This document shows, piece by piece, positions 1 to 11,115 of a stretch of DNA of 64,000 nt (positions are counted from its first letter, which is position 1; each line of letters begins with the position of its first letter). The stretch lies in the NCBI GenBank assembly GCA_914767885.1, contig CAJZBQ010000019.1, forward strand, positions 124,001 through 188,000, given 5' to 3'. The stretch is from Blepharisma stoltei. Taxonomy: Eukaryota; Ciliophora; Heterotrichea; Heterotrichida; Blepharismidae. Made by a program: the position numbers and the translations under genes. The notes under the pieces are model-generated. The model had not been told where the DNA came from. It was given only the letters and a program-made list of their open reading frames with translations, and did no database searches.

Positions 1-3000
1 TGATCTCTTTCAACCCAGCCTATTGTATGTCCACGTGCGCAGACAACCCACCTTTCTGGGTCATATTTTTGGGAAATTTCGTTGACTAAATCATCATCAT
101 TTACAGTATCAACTTCATTTAGCCCAGAGTATCCAGTAACCATGAATAAATTTTCTTTGTTAAATTGTTTTACACACTGATATGAACAAATTGTACTGCT
201 ACATACAGCACATACAAATTCAGCTTGCCTCAATGCTGCGATTTTCCCATTTTTCTCGATATCAGCGATTAGCAGTTCTTTTTTATAATGAATTTCTGAT
301 AAATCATTTGAAAATAGCTCCTCACTATTTGGCTGCCAATGTCTAGGGTCTTCATCAATAGGAAGAGGCTTAATTGCTGGCAAATACCCATTATAAGAGT
401 TATCAATTTCAAAATCCTCAAATTTGTGAGGATTTTCAATAGTTTTATTCCAATTTATCAGTTTTTTCCAATTAGGAAGTTCCCTTTCTATTCTAATTCT
501 GTCTGCTTTTAACAGCTTTTTAATATTATTTCTGATATTATTTGACAACTCACTGTGCTTTATATATTTATCATCAAAAATCAAAATACTGATTTCTTTT
601 CTGATTTCATTGATAATTTCTACATCATATCCAGTGAATTCAAAATCAAACAATATTTTATTGACGCTGTTATGGACTCGAAAAGAGTCATATCGTGTAT
701 TTTTATCATCTGCAAAAAATTCAGCATTTGGAGAAAATATCAAGGTCAAAATTTGAGGCAGGTTTGGGTATTCTGGCATTATTGTCGAATTTCTTGCAAT
801 AGTAAAATTTCTTTTCTCCACGTATTCACAGCAAACTGCCATTTTTCTATCTGCTCGTTTTTCATCTCTGCATATGCAGACAGCATTTATTGAGTCTTCT
901 TCTATTTTTATGGAATATCTTGTCATCACATCAAAAAATCTCAACTTATAAGGATATTCTGGCCTCTCTAAAAATGCGATTTCTGTAGCTTTTACACAAT
1001 CTCTGTACTGGTTTTCATTGATTTTTATGATGTTTTCTCTTTTATATGAAGCTGCGAAGTTTCTTTTGCTGATCCTTAAGGCTTCTTGCATTTTAGAATC
1101 TGCGTATCGGGATGGATATGCTTCCCAAAGCTCTCCAGTTTCAGGGTTTCTGACAGTATCCATAGAAACAAGCCAAGCTAAATTATTGTATCTTTGGTAA
1201 TAGCTACCGAGCCATAATACATATTTCAGGGTACGATCTCTTACGTTTTTTTTATATGTAATTACAGCGCTGGAATGGCTCATAAAAATTCTTTCAGGGC
1301 TCTCACTATTTCCTTTTATTAAATTTTCTATTTCAACTTGGGTTATGAAGTCTGGAATGTCAGGAATCATAATAGAGGTTTCACAATTTTTCCCGATCTT
1401 TTGGCACAGTTTTTCTCTTGTGAAGGCTTCATCAATTTCATATTTAGAAAGCAAATATTTTCCACTATATGCGGCAGCTATACAGAGCTTTATACGGAAA
1501 ACTTCTTCACTTGCGGGGCTTCTTTTTTCAACACAATCTTGGTCATATTGAAAATGCCGCTTATCTATTTTTCGTTCTTCAAATCTTTTTTCGAGCTCTT
1601 TATAATTATTTAAATTTTCACGGAGAGCATTTGGGTCCAAGCAATTATTTCTGCAAAATTCTTTTTCTTCAAGAGTCACTGGGGGTTTTCTTATACTAAT
1701 TTACAAAATAATCCACTAACTCCCCCCCCCCTCCGTGAGTGAACAAAACCATTAGAAAAATCCCTATTTTTTGCCCAAAAAATGAGTGAACAAAAATTTT
1801 TTTTAATAGAAAAATTTTTTATGGAAAAAATTTTTATATATAAATGATAATTATTATAATGAAATCTAGAGCTGATTCTGTTTAATTTTAAACGAATTGC
1901 TTTTTTAAACATAAATTTTATAAATTAAATTAATATTTGCTTTTCAAAATTTTGCGAATTAGGATTTTTTTAAATTTCGAAAAAAAAAAATTGTTTATAA
2001 AAATTTATATATAAATTTTTTTAAAAAAAAAAATTAACACCCCTCCGTGAGTGAACAAAATATTTTTGTGTTCACTCACGGAGGGGGGGGGAGTAAGGAG
2101 CATTTTTTGGTTAGCCAGGGAATAGTTGGCTTGCCAAATTTATTGGCATACAATAGTTTTTTGCTACCAAATTTAAAATGGCAAACTAAAACACTCCGGG
2201 CCATTCTTGCTAAACAGATATAAATTTCGACCGTTTCTAAACATAATTTTTTCGACTTCGTAGCCAAACTCTCTGTACCATATATCGTAAGCATTTAAGT
2301 AGCTGATTAAATCACTGTTACAGCCATTGTCAAAATTATATCTTGCTTGGTAGGTTTCTGGGTGTTTTTTTGAAAATTTAGAAGGTAAGTTAGCGAGATG
2401 CTGCAATGGTGGCCTTTCTAATGATAAAATGGCACCGATTACCATGGAGTCTCGAAAGCAGCCAAAAATCAGCCCAAACATGCATAAGCGTGTAACTCTT
2501 ATATCATAGGGCATATCTGCATATAATTTTCCTAATGGGGTGATATTTTTTTTGGAATCTAGCCCTCCCATTTCTTGCAAATATTTTTCAGTTTTGGCAA
2601 TTTCTGCTTCATCAGGAGGCTGTAGGGCTTTCCCAAGGACATCTCTTGGATTACCGAAATTTAATTGTTTTAATTTTAAAACTAGCTTGTCAAGTGAGCA
2701 TCTTTGGATTTCAGGTTTTGCGTAGTCATAAAGTTTAAAATTGAAAAATCCTTCAGGCATTAGTCGAAAAACAACACCATCAGCAACTCTGCCAACTCTT
2801 CCAGCTCTTTGTTTCATAACAGATTTTGCTGCCCAGACAAGCTCTAAGTTATCAGCCATTGTATTTGAATTGAATGCATTTTGCCTTAAAAATCCAAAAT
2901 CAATTATAAATCTTACGTCAATAAGTGTCACTGAGCTTTCGGCGATGTTTGTTGATAAAATTATTCTTCTTTTATCAGGAGAAGGAAGCTCTAGCACTTT

Positions 3001-4664
3001 TTCATGTTGTTCTTCAGGAATTGAACTATGAAGTATGCAGATATCTAGCTCGTAGAAAATATCCTCGCAAATGTCTTCTAGCTTATCATACATATAATTA
3101 ATTTCTTGAATTCCTGGAAGAAAAACCAAAAATGTGCTAAATTTTCTCATCAATTTTTTTTTCCCCAGGGTGTTAGGGTGTTAAGGTGTTAAATTTTTAT
3201 AATTTTTTTTCATTTTTAGGTAAGTCTTTCTTCTGGTTTAAATTTTATTAAATGCTGATATTTTATTGTATATGCTGCAATATCAAAAATAATATTATCA
3301 ACTTCTTCAACCTTTGTATCTGAGTCTTCAATGAATAAAGTATTTATGTAATTTCTATCATATTTTCCTTCAGCTCTAAAGTTATTTCTATCAATTGCAT
3401 CTATAAGCTCATCTATATAAATTAGATCTACTTTAAATAGACGAGAATCAGTTGATAAGGAATCAATTTTGTCAGCGCGGTCTTTTTCAAATCTGTTTTC
3501 TATACGAGCGATGTTTGATTTATAGCTACTTGCAGGTGTTGGATTATTAACCCAACTATTATTTCATACGTCCTCAGGGCTTGTTCAGCTGTTTTCATTC
3601 TGATTTGATAATTTCTCAATTTTCTCTTCTTCTCATTCTTCACTATCAGTAGAAAAATCTGTATTTTCTAGCTTGCTAAGCTCAGTTGGTGCAAAATAAT
3701 TTCCAATAATTTTCTCCATAGTAGCCGACATCAAAATCAGCTTAAAATTTGATTTTTTTGCTAACAAATATTTGAAAATAACCAGCAAAAAATCTGTTTC
3801 TATAGACCTTTCATGCACTTCATCCATAACTACAAAGTTTCATGGTATTTTGTGCTCTTTAATAGTTTCACATCCACAAAGCTCCTGGACGAGCATTCCT
3901 GTTGTCATGTATATAATCCTTGAATTCTCATTATATTTTTTAATTCCTTTAATATGATATCCAACAACTTCACCTATTTCTGTCTCCATTTCTTCAGCAA
4001 CTCGTGTAGCAATTTGTATCGTAGGAAGCCTCCTTGGCTGAGAAATTACAATTTTACTATCTGGCCATCTTTCAAGGATATATTTACCCCCCAACAAAGC
4101 ATTGGAAAAATCCCTTTTTTTGCCCCTCCGCAAGCGAATAAAAATTTTTTTATGATAAAATATTTTAATATATAAGTGATATTCAGTATAATGAAATCTC
4201 TAGCTAATTCTATTTAATTTTAAATAGCTTGCATTTTAAAACATAAATTTTACAAATTAATTAATTTTACTCCTCAATATTATGAATTTTTTAAATTTTC
4301 ACTATATATTTTGTTTTTAAAAAAAATAACCACCTCCATGAGCGAGCAAAATTTTTTTGTTTGCTCACGGAGGGGGAGAGCCAGGAACTTGTGTAGTTTT
4401 TCCACTACCAGTTGCGCCTTCAATTATTCCTACATTAAATTGATTGAGCTGCTTCAGGATTTTTTCTTTATGCCTAAATATCGGTAGCTCCTCTGGATCA
4501 GGGATTCCTTCGCTTAATTTCTCATAATTCAATTTTTTTGGGTATCTTGGCTGGTCATTTCACTCTGAGTTTCTTCTCGGAGGTCCACCTCTTCCTCTAC
4601 TAAAGCCCCCACGAGAGCCTCTTCGCTGATATCTATTAGGCTGGTTTCAATGACTTCGATCCAT
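1..4664 (-). CDS. DEAH-box RNA helicase, 3' end beyond window, interrupted by three inserts
   Basis: Starts at ATG 4664 and runs off the left edge with no stop. The N-terminus is RG-rich with TGA read as Trp. Then come Walker A GATGSGKTT, the DEVH box (near 3808), SAT (near 3728), LPGIQEI, and QRAGRVGR (near 2815), so it is an SF2 DEAH helicase that unwinds or remodels RNA. The long C-terminal region (1-1680) is open and ends with Cys pairs (CAVC, SYQC) that could bind zinc. Overall it resembles the TDRD9/spindle-E type, but I would not assign it firmly. Inserts at 1717-2095, about 3148-3222 and about 4086-4382 interrupt it. Removing the third gives VPKYILERW and the second gives ERLMRKFSTF, both as expected for the family. 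Two junctions stay unresolved: an apparent frameshift near 2225 and the frame across 1690-1718, where a 15-nt GTAAATTAGTATAAG intron is visible but leaves the frame off by one. Confidence 0.85.
1717..2095. mobile_element. MITE family 1 copy (IES) inside helicase gene
   Basis: TA-bounded insert of about 377 bp. Both ends carry inverted repeats of the form ACTC plus a C-run, then CTCCGTGAGTGAACAAAA. The interior is AT-rich with no ORF. A second internal copy of the TIR next to the right end forms a short hairpin. The helicase frame stops at it on both sides. Confidence 0.9.
3148..3222. other. Short AT-rich IES with telomere-like tandem repeat
   Basis: About 74 bp interrupting the helicase between ERL and RKFSTFLVF. 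It contains an in-frame TAA, so it must be removed. Positions 3168-3191 are three tandem 8-mers, GGGTGTTA twice and AGGTGTTA once. TA is visible at one boundary only. Confidence 0.7.
4086..4382. mobile_element. Diverged MITE family 1 copy (IES) inside helicase gene
   Basis: About 297 bp, with CCTCCGCAAGCGAATAAAAA near the left and GTTTGCTCACGGAGGGGGAG at the right. It sits immediately after the Walker A motif. The left boundary has TA; the right has TG instead, yet excision to one T restores VPKYIL. TIRs are more degenerate than in the 1717 or 61269 copies, suggesting an older insertion. Confidence 0.8.
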
Positions 4665-4782
4665 ATTTATGATATTGCGTATGTTCTTACTAGATATCTA
4701 AGTAAAGATAGTGCCAAAATAATAAATTCGGGAATTAATAAATATTTTAAGTTATATGCAACCAAGATCTGTTGAAATATAA

Positions 4783-6260
4783 ATGGATCCACGAGATCAT
4801 AACGATTTTAATGAAGAGAAAAAAACTGAGCACTGAAACAAATATCAAATACTCGAACAAATAGCAGTAGGCAGCTTTGGAGTAGTTTTCAAAGCAATAA
4901 ATACAGAAACAAGAGAGCTAGTAGCTATTAAAAAAATTCAGCAGGATCCAAGATACAAAACTAAAGAGCTTAAAATTTTACAAAGAATGCGACATCCTAA
5001 TATAGTTAACTTGAAAAGTTCGGTTTATAGCAAAGAAGAAGAGGAGTACCTTAATTTAGCTATATATTAATGGAGACATGTGCTAATCTGCCTCTTGGCA
5101 CAACAGTCCAGACCTTATGGCTACGGTGAACTGGGATAGACTCTGAGCTGAGAATATATAGGCGCAAGAGATGTGATCGGTAGGTTTTGGCAACTTTCCT
5201 GTGATTGGAATTGGAGATGCCAACAACAGCAGTTTAAACGCCCGATAGACTCAAAGGAGCTGATCCATGAATCAAGCTACTCCAACAGCCCGTATCAAGG
5301 TTACAGAAATCCATAAACCGCCGCTCAAGACTGAGGCTGCAAGGCAAGGACGAGACAGCGATATTCACATTCGGGCAGAAAGACCCTCGGGGCTGGAGTC
5401 GAAAAAGGTTGAACTTCCCATACGGGAGATCTTAGGTGACCGCGCTGTCATAATGGCTAACGCCTGACTTAATAAGTTAACTTAACCTTAATTTAGTTAT
5501 GGATTATTACCCAGAAACTATTGCAACACCTATAGCAAATTCTTCCTCAAATGGAAAAATCCCTGAAATTCTTGTAAAGCTTTATATCTATCAGCTACTC
5601 CGAGCTTTAGCCCATATGCATGCTTTAAGAATTTGCCATCGGGATGTGAAGCCTTTAAATTTACTTTTAGACCCTAAAAGCCATATAGTCAGTCTATGTG
5701 ATTTTGGGAGCGCAAAAAGGCTTAAGCCAAATGAGTCAAACGTTTCTTATATTTGTTCGAGATATTATAGAGCTCCTGAGCTGATTTTTGGGTCGACTAG
5801 TTATACTGAAAAAGTTGATATCTGAAGTGTTGGGTGCATAGCTGCAGAACTTCTGCTTGGGCATGCAATTTTTGCAGGGGAAAGTAGAATAGCGCAGCTG
5901 ATCGAAATTGTAAAAGTGCTTGGAACTCCTTCAAGAGAACAAATACATGAGCTGAATCCTGAGTACGACCAGTACAGATTTCCTTATGTAAAGGTTATCC
6001 CACTCAATAAAACTCTTCAAGGATCTTCTAAAAATGCTATTGACTTTATAAGCGGAATTTTGCAGTATTCTCCAAATTCGAGACCAAAGGCTTTAGAAGC
6101 ACTAATTCATCCATTTTTTGATGAACTGAAAAACCAAGGTATAAGATTACCGAATGGAAACCCAGCACCTGATCTTTTTAATTGGACTAATGAAGAAAGA
6201 TCCTCAGTGAGTGTTGATATTATAGAACGATTAACGCCCGGATGGTATAGAAACAATTAA
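4783..6260 (+). CDS. Glycogen synthase kinase 3 (shaggy) homologue, copy 1, interrupted
   Basis: ATG 4783 opens with MDPRDHNDF and a TGA-encoded Trp. The kinase domain has [10 protein letters not shown] (P-loop), VAIKKI (VAIK Lys), CHRDVKPLN catalytic loop, CDFGSAK (DFG), the GSK3 activation-loop signature [16 protein letters not shown] with the regulatory Tyr, and a TGA-encoded Trp in DIWSVGC. The C-terminal tail ends [10 protein letters not shown] retroposon-like insert with 16-bp target duplication (5048-5500) splits the N-lobe after EEYLNL; the tandem paralogue shows the intact sequence should be EYLNVVMDYFPET. Without removal of the insert the gene stops after the N-lobe. The head-to-tail neighbour at 7069 is a close paralogue, so this is a tandem duplication. 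Confidence 0.93.
5048..5500. mobile_element. SINE-like retroposon insertion with 16-bp target-site duplication
   Basis: ACCTTAATTTAGCTAT (5048-5063) and ACCTTAATTTAGTTAT (5485-5500) flank about 421 bp of GC-richer DNA unlike the host exon. One mismatch separates the duplications. There are no terminal inverted repeats, and the 66-codon ORF inside (5267-5467) has no recognisable domain. Long duplications and absent TIRs suit target-primed retroposition better than a TA-targeting transposon. Confidence 0.8.
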
Positions 6261-6373
6261 TTTTATTTTAATATCCATTCTTTTCCATATTTTTTAGCAT
6301 GTTTCTACATTATCTATAGCAATTTTATTACAGCAAATGCTTTAGCCTATTTTATATAGCAAACAAATTATTC

Positions 6374-6590
6374 TGTTTAATTTTAAACGAATTGCTTTTT
6401 TAAAACATAAATTTTATAAATTAAATTAATATTTGCTTTCAATTTTTTTTGCGAATTAGGATTTTTTTAAATTTCGAAAAAAAAAATTTTTTATAAAATT
6501 TATATATAAATTTTTTTAAAAAATAAAAATTAACCTCCCTCCGTGAGTGAACAAAATTTTTTTGTTCACTCACGGGGGGGGGAGTTAGGA
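6374..6590. mobile_element. Truncated MITE family 1 copy
   Basis: Matches the right half of the 1717-2095 element (TTAATTTTAAACGAATTGC through the CTCCGTGAGTGAACAAAA hairpin and G-run), with no left TIR. It lies between the two GSK3 genes and abuts a GC-rich repeat. Confidence 0.75.
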
Positions 6591-6935
6591 ACCGAGCCGG
6601 GAGTTACACCCCAGGATTCAGCTTTCCCTTTTGCTGGACCAGGCGAGAAATTCAAATTTTTGGGGTTTTAGTGCGGGCAACCTCCATCCATGTAAGCAGC
6701 AGCTGCAAAAGTCCATAGTCTACCCACTCAGCACAAGGAGGAGGCCAGAAGGAAGAGTGAAGACTTCGGATATCTCATGACATCTGAGGCCGAAGGAGGA
6801 GCAAGATGGCGTCGATCCTTTTCTCGCTGGCGTCACCATCCAATCCAAACCCATCTTGGCCTAACGCGTCGCAAAGAGGATGAACCCCTCCTTGGTCCTT
6901 GGTGACTGCATTACCAATAGGTAGAGGCTACTCTG
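6591..6935. repeat. SINE-like repeat, family 3
   Basis: GC-rich, non-coding island in AT-rich DNA. Its start (GGAGTTACACCCCAGGATTC onwards, to GCGGGCAACC) aligns with 60820-60905 (GGAGTTAGCCCTGGGCTTCG to GCGGGCAAAC). No ORF is supported. 6936-7068 is AT-rich leader of the next gene. Confidence 0.5.
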
Positions 6936-7068
6936 TAATAAGATTAATATTAAATGATTTCATATGCATCAATCCTCAAATTATTCTACTTTATTGCATC
7001 TTTTACTTATGCTAATTCATAAAATCATTAAAATATCTAATCAAGTGAAACGTTTATTAATAATAATT

Positions 7069-8243
7069 ATGGAGGTAACCACAGAGCAAAGGAACTTCAA
7101 CATGGAAGAGCTAAAAATCGACCAGTGACACAAATACCAAATCGTCGACCAAATTGCTGTTGGGACTTTTGGTGTTGTTTATAAAGCCATAAATCGAGAA
7201 AATAGTGAACTTGTTGCAATTAAAAAAATTCGTCAAGACCCGAGATACCAAAACCGTGAATTAGAAATCATGCGGCTTCTTACCCATGATAACATCATTA
7301 CTTTACGAAATGCTTTCTTAAGCAAGGAAGGGACTGATAGAGAATATTTAAACGTTGTAATGGACTATTTTCCGGAAACCATTCTTAAACCGATTCAAAA
7401 CTCATTGAAAAAAGGAAGAAAAATCCCTGAATTAGTATCAAAGCTGTATATGTATCAGCTGCTCAGAGCACTAGGGCACATGCACTCCCTAGGGATTTGT
7501 CATAGAGATGTAAAACCGTTAAATATTTTGCTTGACTCCAAAACTCACATTGTAAGCTTATGTGACCTTGGAAGCTCTAAAAGGCTTATTCGCGGTGAAG
7601 CAAATATCGCTTATATATGTTCACGATATTATAGAGCTCCTGAGCTTATTTTCGGGTCAACTAGATACTCAGAGTCGATTGACATATGGAGCGCTGGGTG
7701 TATAGCTGCTGAACTTTTAATAGGAAAAATGCTATTTGTGGGGAGCACAAGGATTACCCAGCTGATAGAGATTATTAAAATTATGGGAACTCCTTCAAGA
7801 GAAGAAATTTATGAAATGAATCCTAAATACAGAGAATATATGCTATAAAACTTATAAAAAACTGTTTAATTGTAAAGTAAATGCTTTATTTTACATTTAA
7901 AATATAAAATAATTTAGATATCGAATTAAATTATTATAATAAATCAGAATAATTCCCATTTGTAAAAGTGGTCCCACTTTTTAGGATTCTTGATGGCGCT
8001 TCTAAAAATGCAATTGATTTTGTATCAAGTTTACTGCAGTATTCGCCTAGTGCAAGACCTAAAGCATTAGAGGCATTGCTACACCCTTGATTTGATGAAT
8101 TGAGAAACCAAAATTGTAGGCTGCCGAGTGGGAATCCCCTGCCTGATATTTTTAACTGGACAAATGAAGAAAGAAATTCTGTGAGCCCTGATGTTATTGA
8201 GAGATTGACTCCAAGCTGGTATCGTATTGACCCTAGTAACTAA
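7069..8243 (+). CDS. Glycogen synthase kinase 3 homologue, copy 2, interrupted by small IES
   Basis: ATG 7069 starts MEVTTEQRNF. It carries [25 protein letters not shown], the activation segment [16 protein letters not shown] and the TGA-encoded Trp in the tail region HPWFDEL. The activation loop reads CDLGSSK: the DFG Phe is Leu, which many active kinases tolerate. The frame breaks at about 7838 (stop after REYM) and resumes at 7953 with FPFVKVVPLF, ending LTPSWYRIDPSN. Removing about 113 bp gives REYFPFVKV, matching copy 1 (RFPYVKV). It is likely a Ser/Thr kinase acting like copy 1. Confidence 0.92.
7838..7952. other. Small AT-rich IES in GSK3 copy 2
   Basis: About 113 bp, almost pure A/T, absent from the tandem paralogue at the same codon. 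Ends at GAATAT and AATAAT. Exact boundary ambiguous, because TA-to-TA excision leaves TAA while T-shifted excision gives an open frame. Confidence 0.75.
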
Positions 8244-8453
8244 TAATTACAAAAATAATTTTCATATATTAATTATTTTTATATACAAATTTTATAAAAT
8301 ATGATAAAAATGATTATTATTTTAAGTCCTAAGCTAAAAATATCAATTAATTATTAGAATAAAATCATATGCTAAAATTTCTATAAGGATATAATATATG
8401 GTGAATTTTTTATATTTTTAAAGCACAAATTAAAGAAATAATATTTATAATCT

Positions 8454-9132
8454 TTAAAAGCCCTTACTCCTCCCCCCCCCTCCGTGAGCGAACAAAACCA
8501 TTAGAAAAATCGCCATTTTTTGACCCAAAAACCCACCCTCCGTGAGTGAACACAAAATTTTTTTAATAGAAAAAAATTTTAATGGAAAAAAATTTTGATA
8601 TATAAGTGATAATTAGTATAATGAAATCTAGAGCTAATTCTGTTTAATTTTAAACAAATTGCGTTTTAAAACATAAATTTTGCAAATTAAATTAATATTT
8701 GCTTCCCAATTTTTGCAAATTAGGATTTTTTTAAATTTCGAAAAAAATATTTTTTATAAAATTTATATATAAATTTTTTTTAAAAAAAAAAAATTAACCC
8801 CCCTCCGTGAGCGAACAAAATTTTTTTGTTCGCTCACGGAGGGGGGGGGGGGAGTTAGCAATACTGCAGCAGGAATTTCACTGTATTACCCAAACATTTC
8901 CTATATTTTTCAAGTTAGAATCCAATTTATCAAATATTCTACTCTTTTCCATATTTTTACTAAAAATTCCAAACCCTAGATTAAGTATAATAATATTTTG
9001 ACAATTTGATTTTGGCATTTCCATTCTGTAAATCCAAGGAGCAATCTCTGAGACAAATGCTATTGAAAAAGTAGCAAATAGCCTATCAATCTTCAATATA
9101 GCTATTAATTTTCTATTAAATACAGTATGAGG
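8454..9132 (-). CDS. Possible small hypothetical gene interrupted by MITE
   Basis: An open minus-strand frame (about 9132-8858) reads through a TGA as Trp (VIQWNSCCSIA). After TA excision of the 8465-8857 MITE it ends four codons later at TAA 8454. There is no ATG at a sensible place and no recognised domain. It could be chance. Confidence 0.25.
8465..8857. mobile_element. MITE family 1 copy
   Basis: About 390 bp with TA ends, TIRs with CCTCCGTGAGCGAACAAAA, C-run left and G-run right. Interior closely matches 1717-2095 and 61269-61660, suggesting recent spread. Confidence 0.9.
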
Positions 9133-9537
9133 GACTTAATTCTTCACCAGCAATTCTTAATTAATGGATTTCTGTTTGCTATATATTGAAAACCAAGTCT
9201 TCAATAGGAAAACACATATTGGGTAAAAGCAGAAGTAATCTATAAAAATTGAATTTCATAAATCAATTATCGTTTTTAACCTAATTCAATTATTATAATA
9301 AATGTCAAAATGTCAAAATTATTGCAAATAAAAATGATTGAGCTATTATGTTTCATTAATTCAATATTTAGACTCGTATAATAAAAAACTGCCAATTAAT
9401 CTTTGAACAATCAAATAATTTAAAATACATTTTATATTTTATAGAAGACAATGCTTAAGTGAGATTATTTTAATTAACGGAGAATATTAATTAATTTAAA
9501 AAGGCAATTTAAATTATTGAACTATTATAATTTACTA
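9133..9537. other. AT-rich intergenic stretch
   Basis: No credible ORF, RNA gene or inverted repeat seen; many short A/T runs. Confidence 0.6.
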
Positions 9538-10828
9538 TTAGCCTTTACGTGAAACTGGTTCATCATATTCAACCCTCGAGTCGTCTGTAGAATTAGGGAT
9601 GTCTTCGTTATAGTAATAATCAGCAAAAAGTGACTGAGTAATTTCATCTTTCAGTAGCGTTTTGCAACGAATAAACGATTCATTATTCACATCTCTATTG
9701 TACGAAATTTCTAAATTCTTTCTAAAATTCGCTGAGGTGGCTTTCGGAATATATGGAGCTTTTAATGCCCCATTTTCGAGTTTTACTCACTCCCTCTATC
9801 GATTTTTATTAATAAATTTTCGAATTCGAAAAAAAAAATTAAAAATAATCATATATAAAAATTTTAGTTTTTAGAAAGATAATTTAATAGATTCAGATGG
9901 CATTTTAATTAAAATTGTTATTAATAATATACCAATATAATATATGCAAGGAGAATCAGTCAATATCGGAAAACCATGGATGCTTTTTTACTTCATTTGC
10001 CCCATGATATCCAAGCCTATTTCTTGGATTCTTCTGTATAAGCTGTATATAAATTACCTTGTTTACTAAATCAAGAATGTCGCTTGATCAACCTTTTGGA
10101 AGATCACTTTCTTTTAGTTTGATTTCTTCTTTCATTTTCAATGAAATTTCTCTTCGATTAGCACCTTCATAAGGCCTTTCCCCGGTTATCAATTCATAAA
10201 GAATGATTCCGAGGGAATAATAATCGGTCGCAATCGTTTGTTGTTCATAAGAAATCATTTCTGGGGATATATAGCCAATTGTGCCTTCAATATGGTTGGC
10301 ATTTTGATCCAAAATATTAATAGCTGTTCCAAAGTCTGATAAATGGAGATATCCATTACTGTCGAATAATAAGTTTTCAGGCTTTAAATCTCTATGGATA
10401 ATATTCATCCCATGAATATATTCTAAGCTTCTTATTATGCAACAAATTCAAAATTTTACTACTTTTTCCGAAATAGCTTTTTTTTGAGCCAAATAAAATC
10501 TCAGATCTCCACCAAGCATTAAATCTAATACTAAATATAAAAACTGGCTATCAGAAAATGCATAATGCATGCTCACAATAGTTGGGCTATGAAGTGTGCT
10601 TAAAATTTTTTCCTCATTCAGCACATCATCTATGCTCCTCTTAGCCAAAATTTTTGCCTTTGACATGACTTTTACCGCAAATTCTGTATTTGATTTCGTG
10701 TGAAGAGCTTTTCAGACTTTTCCAAACGCTCCTTTGCCAATTACATAATTCAATTGAAATTGGCTTCTAGAGACTGTTAAAGGTCCGTCATTTGGCTCTT
10801 CATGAGGGCTTCTACAACAATTTCCCAT
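9538..10828 (-). CDS. AGC-like Ser/Thr protein kinase with N-terminal lipidation signal, copy 1
   Basis: Starts MGNCCRSP: Gly2 for N-myristoylation followed by Cys residues suited to palmitoylation, so probably membrane-tethered. Kinase motifs are GKGAFGKVWKA (Trp from TGA), FAVKVMSKAKIL, IIHRDLKPENLLF, LSDFGTA, and GTIGYISPEM. The layout is closest to STK32/YANK-type AGC kinases. The C-terminus (KLENGALKAPYIPK to PVSRKG) follows an IES at about 9784-9955, which falls right after DIDW. The same position is uninterrupted in the paralogue at 11867-12964 (FDWKKLANFSLKAPYIPK), which proves the insert. Joined frame D-W-L-K-L. Confidence 0.92.
9784..9955. other. IES in kinase copy 1, absent from paralogue
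   Basis: About 170 bp AT-rich insert. Right side GAATCAGTC, left side TTTTACTCACTCCC. Short TIR-like ends (TTACTCACTCCC against TTCTCCTTGC on the other strand). Confidence 0.8.
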
Positions 10829-11115
10829 TTTAGACAAAATTATTATGAATCACACCGCTGGCCATTTTAAACGTTTATGACAATTTTGCCATTAAAAATG
10901 CTATCCTTAAGAAATCCGAAAATAATAATTTTATTTTTTTTTTGCAAACTTTCAAAGGATAATTATAAAAATAAAAGTTTTATATTAAATCCATGCCTGA
11001 AATTTAGCGCAATAATTTTTTATTTGCTCTATAATAATGACATTTTTATGGAGAATTTGATTTATAAAATAGCATTTCTTATGGCCTTTCTAACTATTAT
11101 ATCGTTTTATTTTTA
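10829..11115. other. Intergenic spacer
   Basis: AT-rich, 287 bp, no gene seen. It lies upstream of kinase copy 1 and downstream of the Cys-rich gene. Confidence 0.6.

Noticed and set aside
5267-5467. 66-codon ORF inside the GSK3 insert
   Set aside because: Chance ORF in a GC-rich retroposon-like sequence; no domain, and it lies between target duplications.
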